Shown here: positions 1 to 5,481 of the stretch, one piece after another | How the letters are laid out: the number at the start of each line of letters is the position of its first letter | Numbering within the stretch: the first letter of the stretch is position 1 | The notes under the pieces: model-generated | The model's database searches: none | The model's input: only the letters and a program-made list of their open reading frames with translations | What the model was told of the DNA's origin: nothing | Position numbers and translations under genes: made by a program | Assembly (NCBI GenBank): GCA_900550835.1 | Contig: URTP01000105.1 | Location: 1 to 6,951, forward strand | Reading direction: 5' to 3' | DNA length: 6,951 bases | Source of the DNA: an uncultured Collinsella sp. | Lineage (GTDB): Bacteria > Actinomycetota > Coriobacteriia > Coriobacteriales > Coriobacteriaceae

Positions 1-245
1 GCCGCCGACAGGTCGGCGGAGGCGTCCACGCGCTCGCCGCGCCTGGCCTTCGGCGCCGTCACGAACCTGTGAGACGCCACCTCGGCGCTCACCGTCGAGG
101 GCGACCTGCCCAGCTCCCTCGCGATCTCCCTGCACGACGCCCTGCGCTCCAGCATCCTCTGGACCGTGTCCCGCTCGTGCCTCGTGAGCCTTCCGTAGGC
201 CCTCGGGACCGCCCTTGCGGAGCCGCTTTTCTTCTTTCCGGACAT
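1..245 (-). CDS. IS30-family-like transposase, N-terminal part (runs off the left edge)
   Basis: The minus strand reads an open frame from ATG at 245 to the window edge, giving 81 residues. It is preceded by a good GGAGG (251-255 on the plus strand) at 5-nt spacing, which fixes the start. The basic N-terminus leads into a helix-turn-helix at about residues 23-57 (RHERDTVQRMLERR, then REIARELGRSPSTVS). This matches the N-terminal DNA-binding domain of IS30-family transposases, which recognises the element's terminal repeats. The DDE catalytic domain lies outside the window, so intactness cannot be judged. Codon use differs from every neighbour: about 11 of 15 arginines use AGG, whereas the flanking genes use mostly CGC/CGT. 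That fits recent acquisition. Family assignment rests on the HTH pattern only; another HTH_38-type transposase is possible. Confidence 0.8.
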   Translation of the reverse strand, partial: MSGKKKSGSARAVPRAYGRLTRHERDTVQRMLERRASCREIARELGRSPSTVSAEVASHRFVTAPKARRGERVDASADLSA

Positions 246-297
246 GCCGTCCTCCGATCTCCCGGGGCCGGCCGATCCGGCCCTCAGGGTATCGGGT

Positions 298-335
298 TCC
301 CACATTTATCCGCACATGTACGGATGAATGTGGGA
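298..335. repeat. 38-bp dyad / hairpin upstream of the transposase
   Basis: Arms 298-312 (TCCCACATTTATCCG) and 321-335 (CGGATGAATGTGGGA) are complementary at 14 of 15 positions. The single mismatch would be a G-U pair in RNA. The 8-nt spacer is CACATGTA. A second, competing pairing exists between TTATCCG (306-312) and CGGATAA (342-348). It lies between the transposase start and the likely element end, so it may be a subterminal transposase-binding site. It could also be a hairpin that blocks read-through into the transposase. It has no T-tract on either side that would make it a classic terminator. Confidence 0.7.
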
Positions 336-421
336 GGTGTTCGGATAAAGTTGATACTCAAGGCCGAACAACGATGCAAACGAACGGGGCGCGGATGCCA
401 TGGGGTGTCTGCGCCCTGCGC

Positions 422-434
422 TATGATGGAGGCT
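422..434 (+). promoter_or_regulatory. Putative -10 box immediately before the kinase start
   Basis: TATGAT at 422-427 matches the sigma-70-type -10 at 5 of 6 positions and ends 7 nt before the ATG at 435. Transcription would then begin at or next to the start codon. No convincing -35 is visible at 16-18 bp spacing (about CATGGG). A GC-rich hairpin (386-396 with 407-417, some wobble pairs) sits just upstream. GGAGG at 428-432 is only 2 nt from the ATG, too close for an ordinary ribosome binding site. Confidence 0.4.
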
Positions 435-1814
435 ATGGATAATCAGACCCCAACATATTACGATGATGAGCTGACCGCAGCGCTTGCCGAGCACCTGGCG
501 TCGCTCGATCGTGACGACAGCTATCGCGTGGAGCGTGTACTTAAGCGCTCGTCCGTTGAAACAACCGAGCTTGTGTACTTTGAAGGAACCGGCGGTGGTT
601 CGCTCGGCCCCTTTGTCCGTAAACGCATCGATGCTTCGGCTCAAATCGGCGGGGCATACGAGCGTCTGTTTGCCGCTCAGCGGGCAGGCAGGCGTTTTGA
701 GCACCTGCCCAGAATCGTCGATTGTCGTCGTGTGGGCGACGAGCTCAACGTGGTTATGGAATACATCGAAGGGGAGACGCTCGGGGCGCTGGTGTACCGT
801 CTGGGAGCCACCCCCGATTATGCGCGTGAATTGTATCCTGCCCTATGCGATGCCGTGGGCGAGCTCCACACCGGTTTTGCAATAGCGGGGGAGACGTCGG
901 CGCCGGTGATCCATCGCGACCTCAAGCCGTCGAATATCATCGTGACAGGTGCCAACTATACGCCTGATGACGGCCTGACGTTTTCATCGCTGGTGATTAT
1001 CGACTTGGGGATCGCGCGCGTATGGCGCGATGGCGCCGATGCCGATACCGTCAAGTTTGGGACACGGCCCTATGCGCCGCCCGAGCAGTATGGGTTTGGG
1101 CAGACGAGCGTGCGAAGCGACGTCTACGCACTTGGCGCCCTGTTGTTCTTCTGCTTGACGGGAGTCGACCCTAAACCAGGGCTCGACATGAGCGAGCAAT
1201 GCGAGGCGCGCGGCATTCCCACTCCACTTGCCGATGCCGTCTGCATGTCGATGGCGCTCGACCCGGCCAAGCGTTTTGCGAGCGCGGAAGCGTTGGGACG
1301 GGCGACGCGCGCGGCATACGATCTAAGTCGCCCCGTGCGGCCTCCTGCGCCTGTGCTTGTCCGTGCTCCGGCCTCGGAGACGGCGTTGACGTCCCAAGGG
1401 TTCCAGAACCCCGCAGGGCTTTCTAGGCCTGCCGCCTCCGCTGCATGCGGTCTGCTCTCTCGCGTTCCGGAGTCTCTGGGGCGTATTTGGAATACGCTCG
1501 TCTGCTTCTCACTGCTTGTGTTCTTTGCCGGAAGTCACTTTGCCGTCTTTCACCCCACGGGAGCAAACCAAAGCTACCCGACGTGGCTTCTCATAATCGA
1601 GTATTTTTTCTTTGTCGATGGCCTTATGGTGCTTATGCATTTTGCGCTGCTCGATAAGCGCCGTCTTCGTCGGCGATTCGCACTGCTCGACAGCTATCGC
1701 GGCAAGAAGCTCGCGAAACTCTGGCTCAAGGCATTGGGTGTGCTGCTCCTATGCATGATCGTCATAGTCGCGGTTGCCAATGCGACCGGCGTCGTCGATA
1801 TCTCCGCTACCTAA
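435..1814 (+). CDS. Membrane-anchored Ser/Thr protein kinase, atypical
   Basis: Protein of 459 residues, predicted to phosphorylate Ser/Thr on protein targets with the kinase domain in the cytoplasm. Visible motifs are the beta-3 lysine K63 (VRKRID), a candidate alpha-C glutamate E76, the catalytic loop HRDLKPSN (160-167; D162, K164, N167), DLG instead of DFG at 190-192, the activation segment GTRPYAPPEQ (209-218), and SDVYALG (228-234). The glycine-rich loop expected before K63 is not recognisable; GTGGG at 51-55 is a poor match. A Pro/Ala-rich linker (about 298-335) leads to three hydrophobic segments at about 351-371, 384-406 and 430-454, so it is membrane-tethered. No extracellular PASTA repeats are present, unlike PknB/Stk kinases. 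I chose ATG 435. The open frame extends upstream to 69, but that part runs antisense through the transposase and IS end. The protein phosphatase partner and targets are not in the window. Confidence 0.9.
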   Translation: MDNQTPTYYDDELTAALAEHLASLDRDDSYRVERVLKRSSVETTELVYFEGTGGGSLGPFVRKRIDASAQIGGAYERLFAAQRAGRRFEHLPRIVDCRRVGDELNVVMEYIEGETLGALVYRLGATPDYARELYPALCDAVGELHTGFAIAGETSAPVIHRDLKPSNIIVTGANYTPDDGLTFSSLVIIDLGIARVWRDGADADTVKFGTRPYAPPEQYGFGQTSVRSDVYALGALLFFCLTGVDPKPGLDMSEQCEARGIPTPLADAVCMSMALDPAKRFASAEALGRATRAAYDLSRPVRPPAPVLVRAPASETALTSQGFQNPAGLSRPAASAACGLLSRVPESLGRIWNTLVCFSLLVFFAGSHFAVFHPTGANQSYPTWLLIIEYFFFVDGLMVLMHFALLDKRRLRRRFALLDSYRGKKLAKLWLKALGVLLLCMIVIVAVANATGVVDISAT

Positions 1815-1818
1815 AAGA

Positions 1819-1841
1819 AAAGGGCCCCATTGGGGCCCTTT
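1819..1841. terminator. Terminator between convergent genes
   Basis: A perfect 10-bp stem, AAAGGGCCCC (1819-1828) with GGGGCCCTTT (1832-1841), has a 3-nt ATT loop. It starts 5 nt after the kinase stop codon and lies 11 nt beyond the hydrolase stop. Read on the minus strand the stem is followed by a T-rich tail (CTTTTCTTTT across stem end and flank). It should therefore terminate the hydrolase transcript well and the kinase transcript more weakly (only TTT follows on plus). Confidence 0.85.
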
Positions 1842-1851
1842 GCAGTTGCAC

Positions 1852-2985
1852 TTAGATGCGGTTCATCTGAGCGGCGACTTTGTTGTACCAGTCCTGCCAC
1901 GTGGGCGGGCAGTACTTTTTGGCCGCTGCCGGGGTAAGGGTGGAGCCGTAGTTGGCGCCCAGATAGGCGACGTGAGCGGAGATGCCCTCGCTCCAGCTGC
2001 CAAAGCTGCGCCAACCGCCGCCACGGGCACTCCAGCCCCAGGCGTTGTAAGAATTGGCGCAATAAGCACCCTTGGTGCTCTCGATGCAGGCGATGGCGGG
2101 GGACCAACGGGGGGCGACACCGGTATTCCAAGCGGCGACGGCAAAGTTGTAGCCCCGGCCTGCCATGGGGGAGCCGGCGAGATAATTGTCGATGCGGCTC
2201 GTCCACTCATTAATGAACGAATCGTAATCGGAGCTACCGGTATTGGCGTTGTTCACCGTGGTGTCGATGGTGGTGTTGGTGTTGGTGGCCTGGCTGCTGG
2301 AATTGCTGCCGCTTACGCCCTCGCCCGAGAGCTTCTCGGCGGCAGCGGCCTTATCGGCCTCAAGCTTGGCAAGTTCGGCGGCATTTTCCTGCTCGGCTTT
2401 TGCCTGTGCCTCGCTGCGGAGCTGCTGGGCCTGAGCTAACGCATCCTCGGCGTTTTTCTGCTCTGCCTCAAGCTGAGACTTGGCCTGCTGGAGCTCGGCC
2501 TTGTTCTGCTCGAGTTCGGTTTGCATGTTATTGAGCTGTTCGATCTCGTCGACGCTCGAGCTCGTGATCTGGTTGGTGTATTTGCAGGTCGTGATGAACT
2601 CACCCAGGCTCTGCGCGTTGACCAGGAAGCTCACGATGGGATTGGTGCCCTTCTGATACTTGTACAGATCGCGCATGGCGGAGCTTGCCTTGGCCTGCTG
2701 CTCGGGAAGCTTAGCCTCGATTTCCTCGATGCTTGCCTCATTGGAGTCAATCTGCTTTTGCAGGTCATCGAGTTTGGTGCGAGCGTCGTTGTAGGCGCTC
2801 GTGGCGGCTTCGATCTTCTGCTGGGCTGCGGAAAGCTGGTCCTGCGTTGCCTGCGAGGCGGCATACGCCGCAACGGGGGAGAGCATCGGTGTGGCCGTCA
2901 GCGCAACGGCGAGCGCGGCGCTCGTGATGATACGAGCCGGCTTCGACGCAATGAGCGCTGCGGTGCGATGATTCGAATGCTGCAT
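1852..2985 (-). CDS. Secreted coiled-coil peptidoglycan hydrolase with lysozyme-like C-terminal domain
   Basis: Protein of 377 residues. A signal peptide spans about 1-42 (basic start, hydrophobic core 19-33, AYA cleavage-like site at 40-42). Two long coiled-coil stretches follow, about 45-110 and 143-220. Between them RDLYKYQKGTNPIVSFLVNA (105-124) resembles the hinge of PcsB/CwlO/RipA-type N-terminal domains, the parts that FtsEX controls in known systems. A Ser/Asn/Thr-rich linker (221-253) leads to a C-terminal domain (about 254-377). There, IESTKG (301-306) offers a candidate catalytic glutamate, E302. NSYNAWGW, WRSFGSWSEGI and KKYCPPTWQDW (from 357) resemble lysozyme-like or glucosaminidase-type muramidase domains. 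Cysteines 300, 309 and 359 may form a disulphide. ATG 2985 is preferred because AGAGGG lies 5 nt upstream; a TTG at 3000 is possible but lacks a ribosome binding site. The exact bond cleaved is uncertain. Confidence 0.82.
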   Translation of the reverse strand: MQHSNHRTAALIASKPARIITSAALAVALTATPMLSPVAAYAASQATQDQLSAAQQKIEAATSAYNDARTKLDDLQKQIDSNEASIEEIEAKLPEQQAKASSAMRDLYKYQKGTNPIVSFLVNAQSLGEFITTCKYTNQITSSSVDEIEQLNNMQTELEQNKAELQQAKSQLEAEQKNAEDALAQAQQLRSEAQAKAEQENAAELAKLEADKAAAAEKLSGEGVSGSNSSSQATNTNTTIDTTVNNANTGSSDYDSFINEWTSRIDNYLAGSPMAGRGYNFAVAAWNTGVAPRWSPAIACIESTKGAYCANSYNAWGWSARGGGWRSFGSWSEGISAHVAYLGANYGSTLTPAAAKKYCPPTWQDWYNKVAAQMNRI

Positions 2986-3027
2986 CCAGTCCCTCTGCAA
3001 TCAATCGTAGGTTATGGTTCGAACGGT

Positions 3028-3033
3028 ATTCTA
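3028..3033 (-). promoter_or_regulatory. Putative -10 box of the hydrolase gene
   Basis: On the minus strand this reads TAGAAT (5 of 6 to TATAAT), giving a predicted start near 3021 and a leader of roughly 36 nt to ATG 2985. At 16-18 bp spacing the -35 position is poor (for example CAAGTT). The better TTGAGG is only 13 bp away. The -35 zone overlaps one half of the dyad at 3047-3094, which suggests control by a bound regulator. Confidence 0.45.
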
Positions 3034-3046
3034 CTACTGCTTTCGA

Positions 3047-3094
3047 CCTCAACTTGAACCTTAAAGGTTCCAAAGGGTCAAGTTGAACTTGAGG
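3047..3094. promoter_or_regulatory. Cluster of dyads with TCAACTTGA core: candidate operator
   Basis: TCAACTTGAACC (3049-3060) and GGGTCAAGTTGA (3075-3086) form 12-bp arms with one mismatch. Nested within or overlapping them are two perfect odd palindromes, GAACCTTAAAGGTTC (3056-3070) and TCAAGTTGAACTTGA (3078-3092). The outermost ends, CCTCAA and TTGAGG, also pair. A further related copy, AGTTCAACTTTA, lies at 3141-3152. The layout resembles operators of dimeric regulators, with a MerR/SoxR-like flavour (SoxR sites contain CTCAAG and CTTGAG), but no regulator gene is present to support a family. It lies directly over the expected -35 region of the hydrolase. Confidence 0.5.
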
Positions 3095-3294
3095 CTTTGG
3101 CTTTGACCTGCAGTTATGATGAATTGTTGAGAAACCATAGAGTTCAACTTTAACGTTACGGGGGCCTGTTTGCGGACGGGCTTTCGGTCGTGAAAGCTAT
3201 CTCAACAGGGGGTTTGCAGCTACAAGGCCCCATCGCGGTGAGTGCGGCCTTTATGCTGGACGATCACGTCGATTGCCATAGATACGGTGGAGCT
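3095..3294. other. Rest of the gene-free divergent intergenic region (2986-3380)
   Basis: No convincing gene is seen between the hydrolase start and the ligase start. This part holds the third copy of the TCAACTT motif (3141-3152), an unassigned TATGAT on plus at 3115-3120, and a 71-nt block that could fold. In that block GGGGCC (3161-3166) pairs with GGCCCC (3226-3231), and GCTTTC (3180-3185) with GAAAGC (3192-3197). CCTGTT (3165-3170) with AACAGG (3204-3209) is an alternative. I do not recognise a known riboswitch or small RNA. The likely ligase promoter is downstream of it, so it is probably not part of that mRNA leader. Confidence 0.4.
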
Positions 3295-3324
3295 TTGGGC
3301 ACCGGCGGCTCGGCACGCTAGAAT
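3295..3324 (+). promoter_or_regulatory. Putative promoter of the ATP-grasp ligase
   Basis: TTGGGC (3295-3300), an 18-bp spacer and TAGAAT (3319-3324) fit a sigma-70-type promoter. The predicted start would be near 3331, leaving a leader of about 50 nt. AGGAAG (3370-3375) lies 5 nt before ATG 3381 as the ribosome binding site. Confidence 0.55.
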
Positions 3325-3380
3325 AAATCAGTTGCGCAAAGACCGCCCGTTGTGTGGGCAGTTCATGTTAGGAAGTTTCC

Positions 3381-4637
3381 ATGGCATTGCAATTTACAGA
3401 GCGCGAGTTCATTCCCGTGCTGCTCGGTGGCGACATCAACGCCTATTCGGTGGCGCGCGCCTTCTACGAGGAGTACCAGGTCATGAGTCTGGTCTTTGGC
3501 AAGTATCAGACGGGTCCCGCGTACCGCAGCCAGATTATCGACTACACGCCCAACGTGGATATCGACACCATGCCCGTGATGCTCAAAACCGTCAACGGCA
3601 TTGCCCAAGCGCATGCCGATAAGACGATTGTCCTTGTGGGCTGTGGCGATAACTATGTTGCCCTTGTGGCTCAGGCCAAGGATGCCCATGAGTTGGCGGA
3701 TAACATCGTCGCGCCTTACGCTCCCTATAGCATGCTCGAGCAGTGCCAGAAGAAGGAGATCTTCTACGAGCTGTGCGAGAAGCATGGCGTGCCCTATCCG
3801 CATACCTTTACCTTCACCATGGCGATGCTGAATGCCCAGGGCGAGGCACCTGCCGAAGTGCTCGACCAGATCGATTTTCCTTACCCGATGATTCTGAAGC
3901 CTTCTGACGGCATCATGTGGTGGCAGCACGAGTTCGAGGGCCAGAAAAAGGCCTATGAGATTGCCGACCGCGCCGAGCTGGAACAGGTCATTCGCGACTC
4001 GTATGCCAGCGGCTACACCGACGACCTGATCTTGCAGGATCGCGTGCCCGGCAACGACGAGTACATGCGCGTGCTCACCAGCTATTCCGACCGCAACGGC
4101 AAGGTCCGCATGATGTGCCTGGGTCACGTGCTGCTCGAGGAGCATCAGCCCCATGGCGTCGGTAATCACGCCTGCATCATCACCGAGCCCAATGACGAGC
4201 TTATGGGTGGCGTGCGCAAGTTGCTCGAGGACCTTCACTTTGTGGGCTATTCCAACTTTGACGTTAAGTACGACGAGCGCGACGGCTCGTTTAAGTTCTT
4301 CGATTTCAACACGCGCCAGGGTCGCAGCAACTACTACGTCACCAACAGTGGCTTTAACGTTGCCAAGTATGTGGTGGACGAGTATGTGTTCAACCGCCCG
4401 TTTGAGCCGGAGTTTGTGACGGCGCAGGACGAGGCGCTGTGGATGGTCGTCCCCATGGGCGTCGTCGACAAATACGTCAAGGATCCCGAGCTGCGCGCTA
4501 AGGTGCATCGCCTGGACAAGGAAGGCAAGGGCGCCGACCCTTCGTTTATGAAGGGCGACTTTGTCTTTAACCGCTGGCTGCGCATGTGGCACACCAAGCT
4601 GCGCCACTTTAAGCTGTTCAAGACGTATTACAAGTAG
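3381..4637 (+). CDS. ATP-grasp carboxylate-amine ligase, probable D-aspartate ligase of peptidoglycan bridge synthesis
   Basis: Cytoplasmic protein of 418 residues. ATP-grasp ligases activate a carboxylate as an acyl-phosphate and couple it to an amine. Residues 11-110 form a Rossmann-like N-terminal domain (IPVLLGGDINAYSVAR; TIVLVGCGDNYVAL). The ATP-grasp part follows: QKKEIFYELCEKHGVPYP (123-140), a nucleotide-binding lysine K173 in MILKPSDG, LILQDRVPGNDEYMRV (216-231), and the metal and phosphate-binding strand around D294 with FFDFNTRQGRSNYY (306-319; D308, N310, R312). Length and architecture fit the Enterococcus faecium D-aspartate ligase family (Asl-fm), which adds D-Asp to the third-position lysine of the peptidoglycan precursor. 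The racemase just downstream supports this, mirroring the ligase-racemase pairing in enterococci. Start ATG 3381 has AGGAAG at 5 nt. The ATP-grasp fold is secure; D-Asp as substrate is inferred. It could act on another D- or L-amino acid. Confidence 0.8.
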   Translation: MALQFTEREFIPVLLGGDINAYSVARAFYEEYQVMSLVFGKYQTGPAYRSQIIDYTPNVDIDTMPVMLKTVNGIAQAHADKTIVLVGCGDNYVALVAQAKDAHELADNIVAPYAPYSMLEQCQKKEIFYELCEKHGVPYPHTFTFTMAMLNAQGEAPAEVLDQIDFPYPMILKPSDGIMWWQHEFEGQKKAYEIADRAELEQVIRDSYASGYTDDLILQDRVPGNDEYMRVLTSYSDRNGKVRMMCLGHVLLEEHQPHGVGNHACIITEPNDELMGGVRKLLEDLHFVGYSNFDVKYDERDGSFKFFDFNTRQGRSNYYVTNSGFNVAKYVVDEYVFNRPFEPEFVTAQDEALWMVVPMGVVDKYVKDPELRAKVHRLDKEGKGADPSFMKGDFVFNRWLRMWHTKLRHFKLFKTYYK

Positions 4638-4646
4638 ATGAGTGCG

Positions 4647-4676
4647 GCGCCCGTCCGGTCTACATCGGGCGGGCGC
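4647..4676. other. GC-rich hairpin between ligase and racemase
   Basis: GCGCCCGTCCG (4647-4657) pairs with CGGGCGGGCGC (4666-4676) over 11 bp, including one G-U pair, with an 8-nt loop. It starts 10 nt after the ligase stop. There is no T-tract after it, and a -10-like box follows at 4680. It could be a weak terminator, a pause site or an mRNA-stabilising 3' end that separates expression of the two genes. Confidence 0.55.
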
Positions 4677-4679
4677 GGG

Positions 4680-4685
4680 TATGAT
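4680..4685 (+). promoter_or_regulatory. Putative internal -10 box for the racemase
   Basis: TATGAT (5 of 6 to consensus) lies 36 nt before the racemase ATG, giving a predicted start near 4692. The -35 at 17-bp spacing (GGTCTA) is poor and falls inside the hairpin at 4647-4676. The racemase may therefore have its own weak promoter in addition to read-through from the ligase. Confidence 0.4.
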
Positions 4686-4721
4686 ACGCGCAATTGCGCA
4701 AGCGTCACCAAGGAGGCGGCG

Positions 4722-5468
4722 ATGGAAAAGCTGGGAGTTATCGGCGGCATGGGCGCCGAGGCCACGTCGTATTACTACGACCAGGTAGTGCGTCATACGG
4801 CTGCTGCCTGCGATCAGGATCATATCGACATGGTGGTGCTCTCCAAGTCGACCATGCCCGACCGCACGCTTGCCATTAAGACTGGCGATCACGCCAAGCT
4901 GCTGGCGACCATGAAAGAGTGTGCCCAGGCACTCGAGTCGCTGGGCTGTGCGCACATTGCCATTCCCTGCAACACGTCACACTACTTCTACGACCAGATC
5001 CAGTCGTTTACGAAGGTGCCGATTATCCACATGCCGCGTGAGTCGGTGCGCTATGCCCTTGCGGGTGCGGTGATGGGGGAGTGCGAGTTCGACCCCAACC
5101 TGAGCATGCCGGCCGAGCCGGTGCGCAAGATTGGCATCATGGGCACCGACGGAACCGTGGGCGCGGGCGTCTACGGCCGCGAATGCGAGGCTGCGGGTGT
5201 TGAGGTCGTCTATCCCAGCGAGAAACGTCAGAACGATGTGATGTCGCTTATCTACGATGATGTGAAAGCCGGACGTGAGCCCGATATGGATAAGTTCGAC
5301 CGCGTGATGTGGGAGTTCGCCCGTAGCGGCTGCGACCGTGTCATTCTGGCCTGCACCGAGCTATCGGTGCTGCAGAAGTATCGAGAGATGCCCGAGATCA
5401 CCCTCGATGCTATGGATGTCCTGGTGCGCGAATCCATCATCCGCAGCGGCGTCCCCTACCGCCTCTAG
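4722..5468 (+). CDS. Aspartate/glutamate racemase family protein (probable aspartate racemase)
   Basis: Cytoplasmic enzyme of 248 residues, a usual length for cofactor-independent amino-acid racemases. It is predicted to interconvert L- and D-aspartate by a two-base mechanism. The N-terminal GVIGGMGAEAT (5-15) is typical of the aspartate racemase group. The two catalytic cysteines are C83 in IPCNTSHYF and C211 in LACTELSVL. The second lobe starts near 136 with KIGIMGTDGTV. MurI-type glutamate racemases carry a somewhat different first motif (CNTA), so aspartate is favoured. The start is ATG 4722 because AAGGAGG (4710-4716) lies 5 nt upstream. An in-frame ATG at 4638, abutting the ligase stop, would add 28 low-complexity residues encoded across the hairpin and promoter box and has no ribosome binding site. 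It follows the ATP-grasp ligase by 84 nt and probably supplies its D-amino acid substrate. Activity on glutamate or another amino acid cannot be excluded. Confidence 0.88.
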   Translation: MEKLGVIGGMGAEATSYYYDQVVRHTAAACDQDHIDMVVLSKSTMPDRTLAIKTGDHAKLLATMKECAQALESLGCAHIAIPCNTSHYFYDQIQSFTKVPIIHMPRESVRYALAGAVMGECEFDPNLSMPAEPVRKIGIMGTDGTVGAGVYGRECEAAGVEVVYPSEKRQNDVMSLIYDDVKAGREPDMDKFDRVMWEFARSGCDRVILACTELSVLQKYREMPEITLDAMDVLVRESIIRSGVPYRL

Positions 5469-5481
5469 CTTCCGACCCGTC

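Larger units (their letters stand above)
1..335 (-). mobile_element. 5' end of an IS30-like insertion sequence (boundary uncertain)
   Basis: This entry covers the transposase N-terminus plus its upstream region up to the end of a strong dyad. The other end of the element is outside the window, so neither the terminal inverted repeat nor a target duplication can be verified. The true boundary could lie anywhere between about 298 and 420. A stretch at 341-356 (TCGGATAAAGTTGATA) may belong to the terminal repeat. GC-rich, AGG-rich sequence gives way to host-like sequence across this region. Confidence 0.5.

Noticed and set aside
69..434. N-terminal extension of the kinase frame
   Set aside because: The extra 122 codons run antisense through the transposase and the IS end. 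The kinase homology begins after ATG 435.
1774..2439. A 221-codon plus-strand frame over the end of the kinase and the hydrolase
   Set aside because: It is Gly/Ala/Val-rich shadow sequence antisense to the hydrolase, crosses the terminator hairpin at 1819-1841, and has no ribosome binding site.
2986..3000. TTG start at 3000 for the hydrolase
   Set aside because: AGAGGG at 2991-2996 is correctly placed for ATG 2985, and the signal peptide begins naturally there.
3115..3120. TATGAT as a promoter for the ligase
   Set aside because: The nearest -35-like boxes give spacings of 6, 20 or 26 bp, and it lies about 260 bp from the ligase, which has a better-placed promoter at 3295-3324.
3047..3152. 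CRISPR-like repeats
   Set aside because: The repeated units are short, in mixed orientation and unevenly spaced, with no uniform spacers. They fit operator half-sites better.
3242..3622. A 126-codon plus-strand frame starting before the ligase
   Set aside because: It overlaps the ligase in another frame, contains the probable ligase promoter and ribosome binding site, and shows no recognisable motif.
4638..4721. Racemase start at ATG 4638, directly after the ligase stop
   Set aside because: The extension encodes low-complexity residues over a hairpin and a -10-like box and has no ribosome binding site. ATG 4722 has AAGGAGG at 5 nt and begins exactly at the family's conserved N-terminus.
3363..4955. 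A 530-codon open frame on the minus strand
   Set aside because: It runs antisense through the ATP-grasp ligase and into the racemase, both of which have clear motifs, ribosome binding sites and sensible lengths. Its His/Val/Leu-rich translation matches no family I recognise and is the usual shadow of GC-biased codons.
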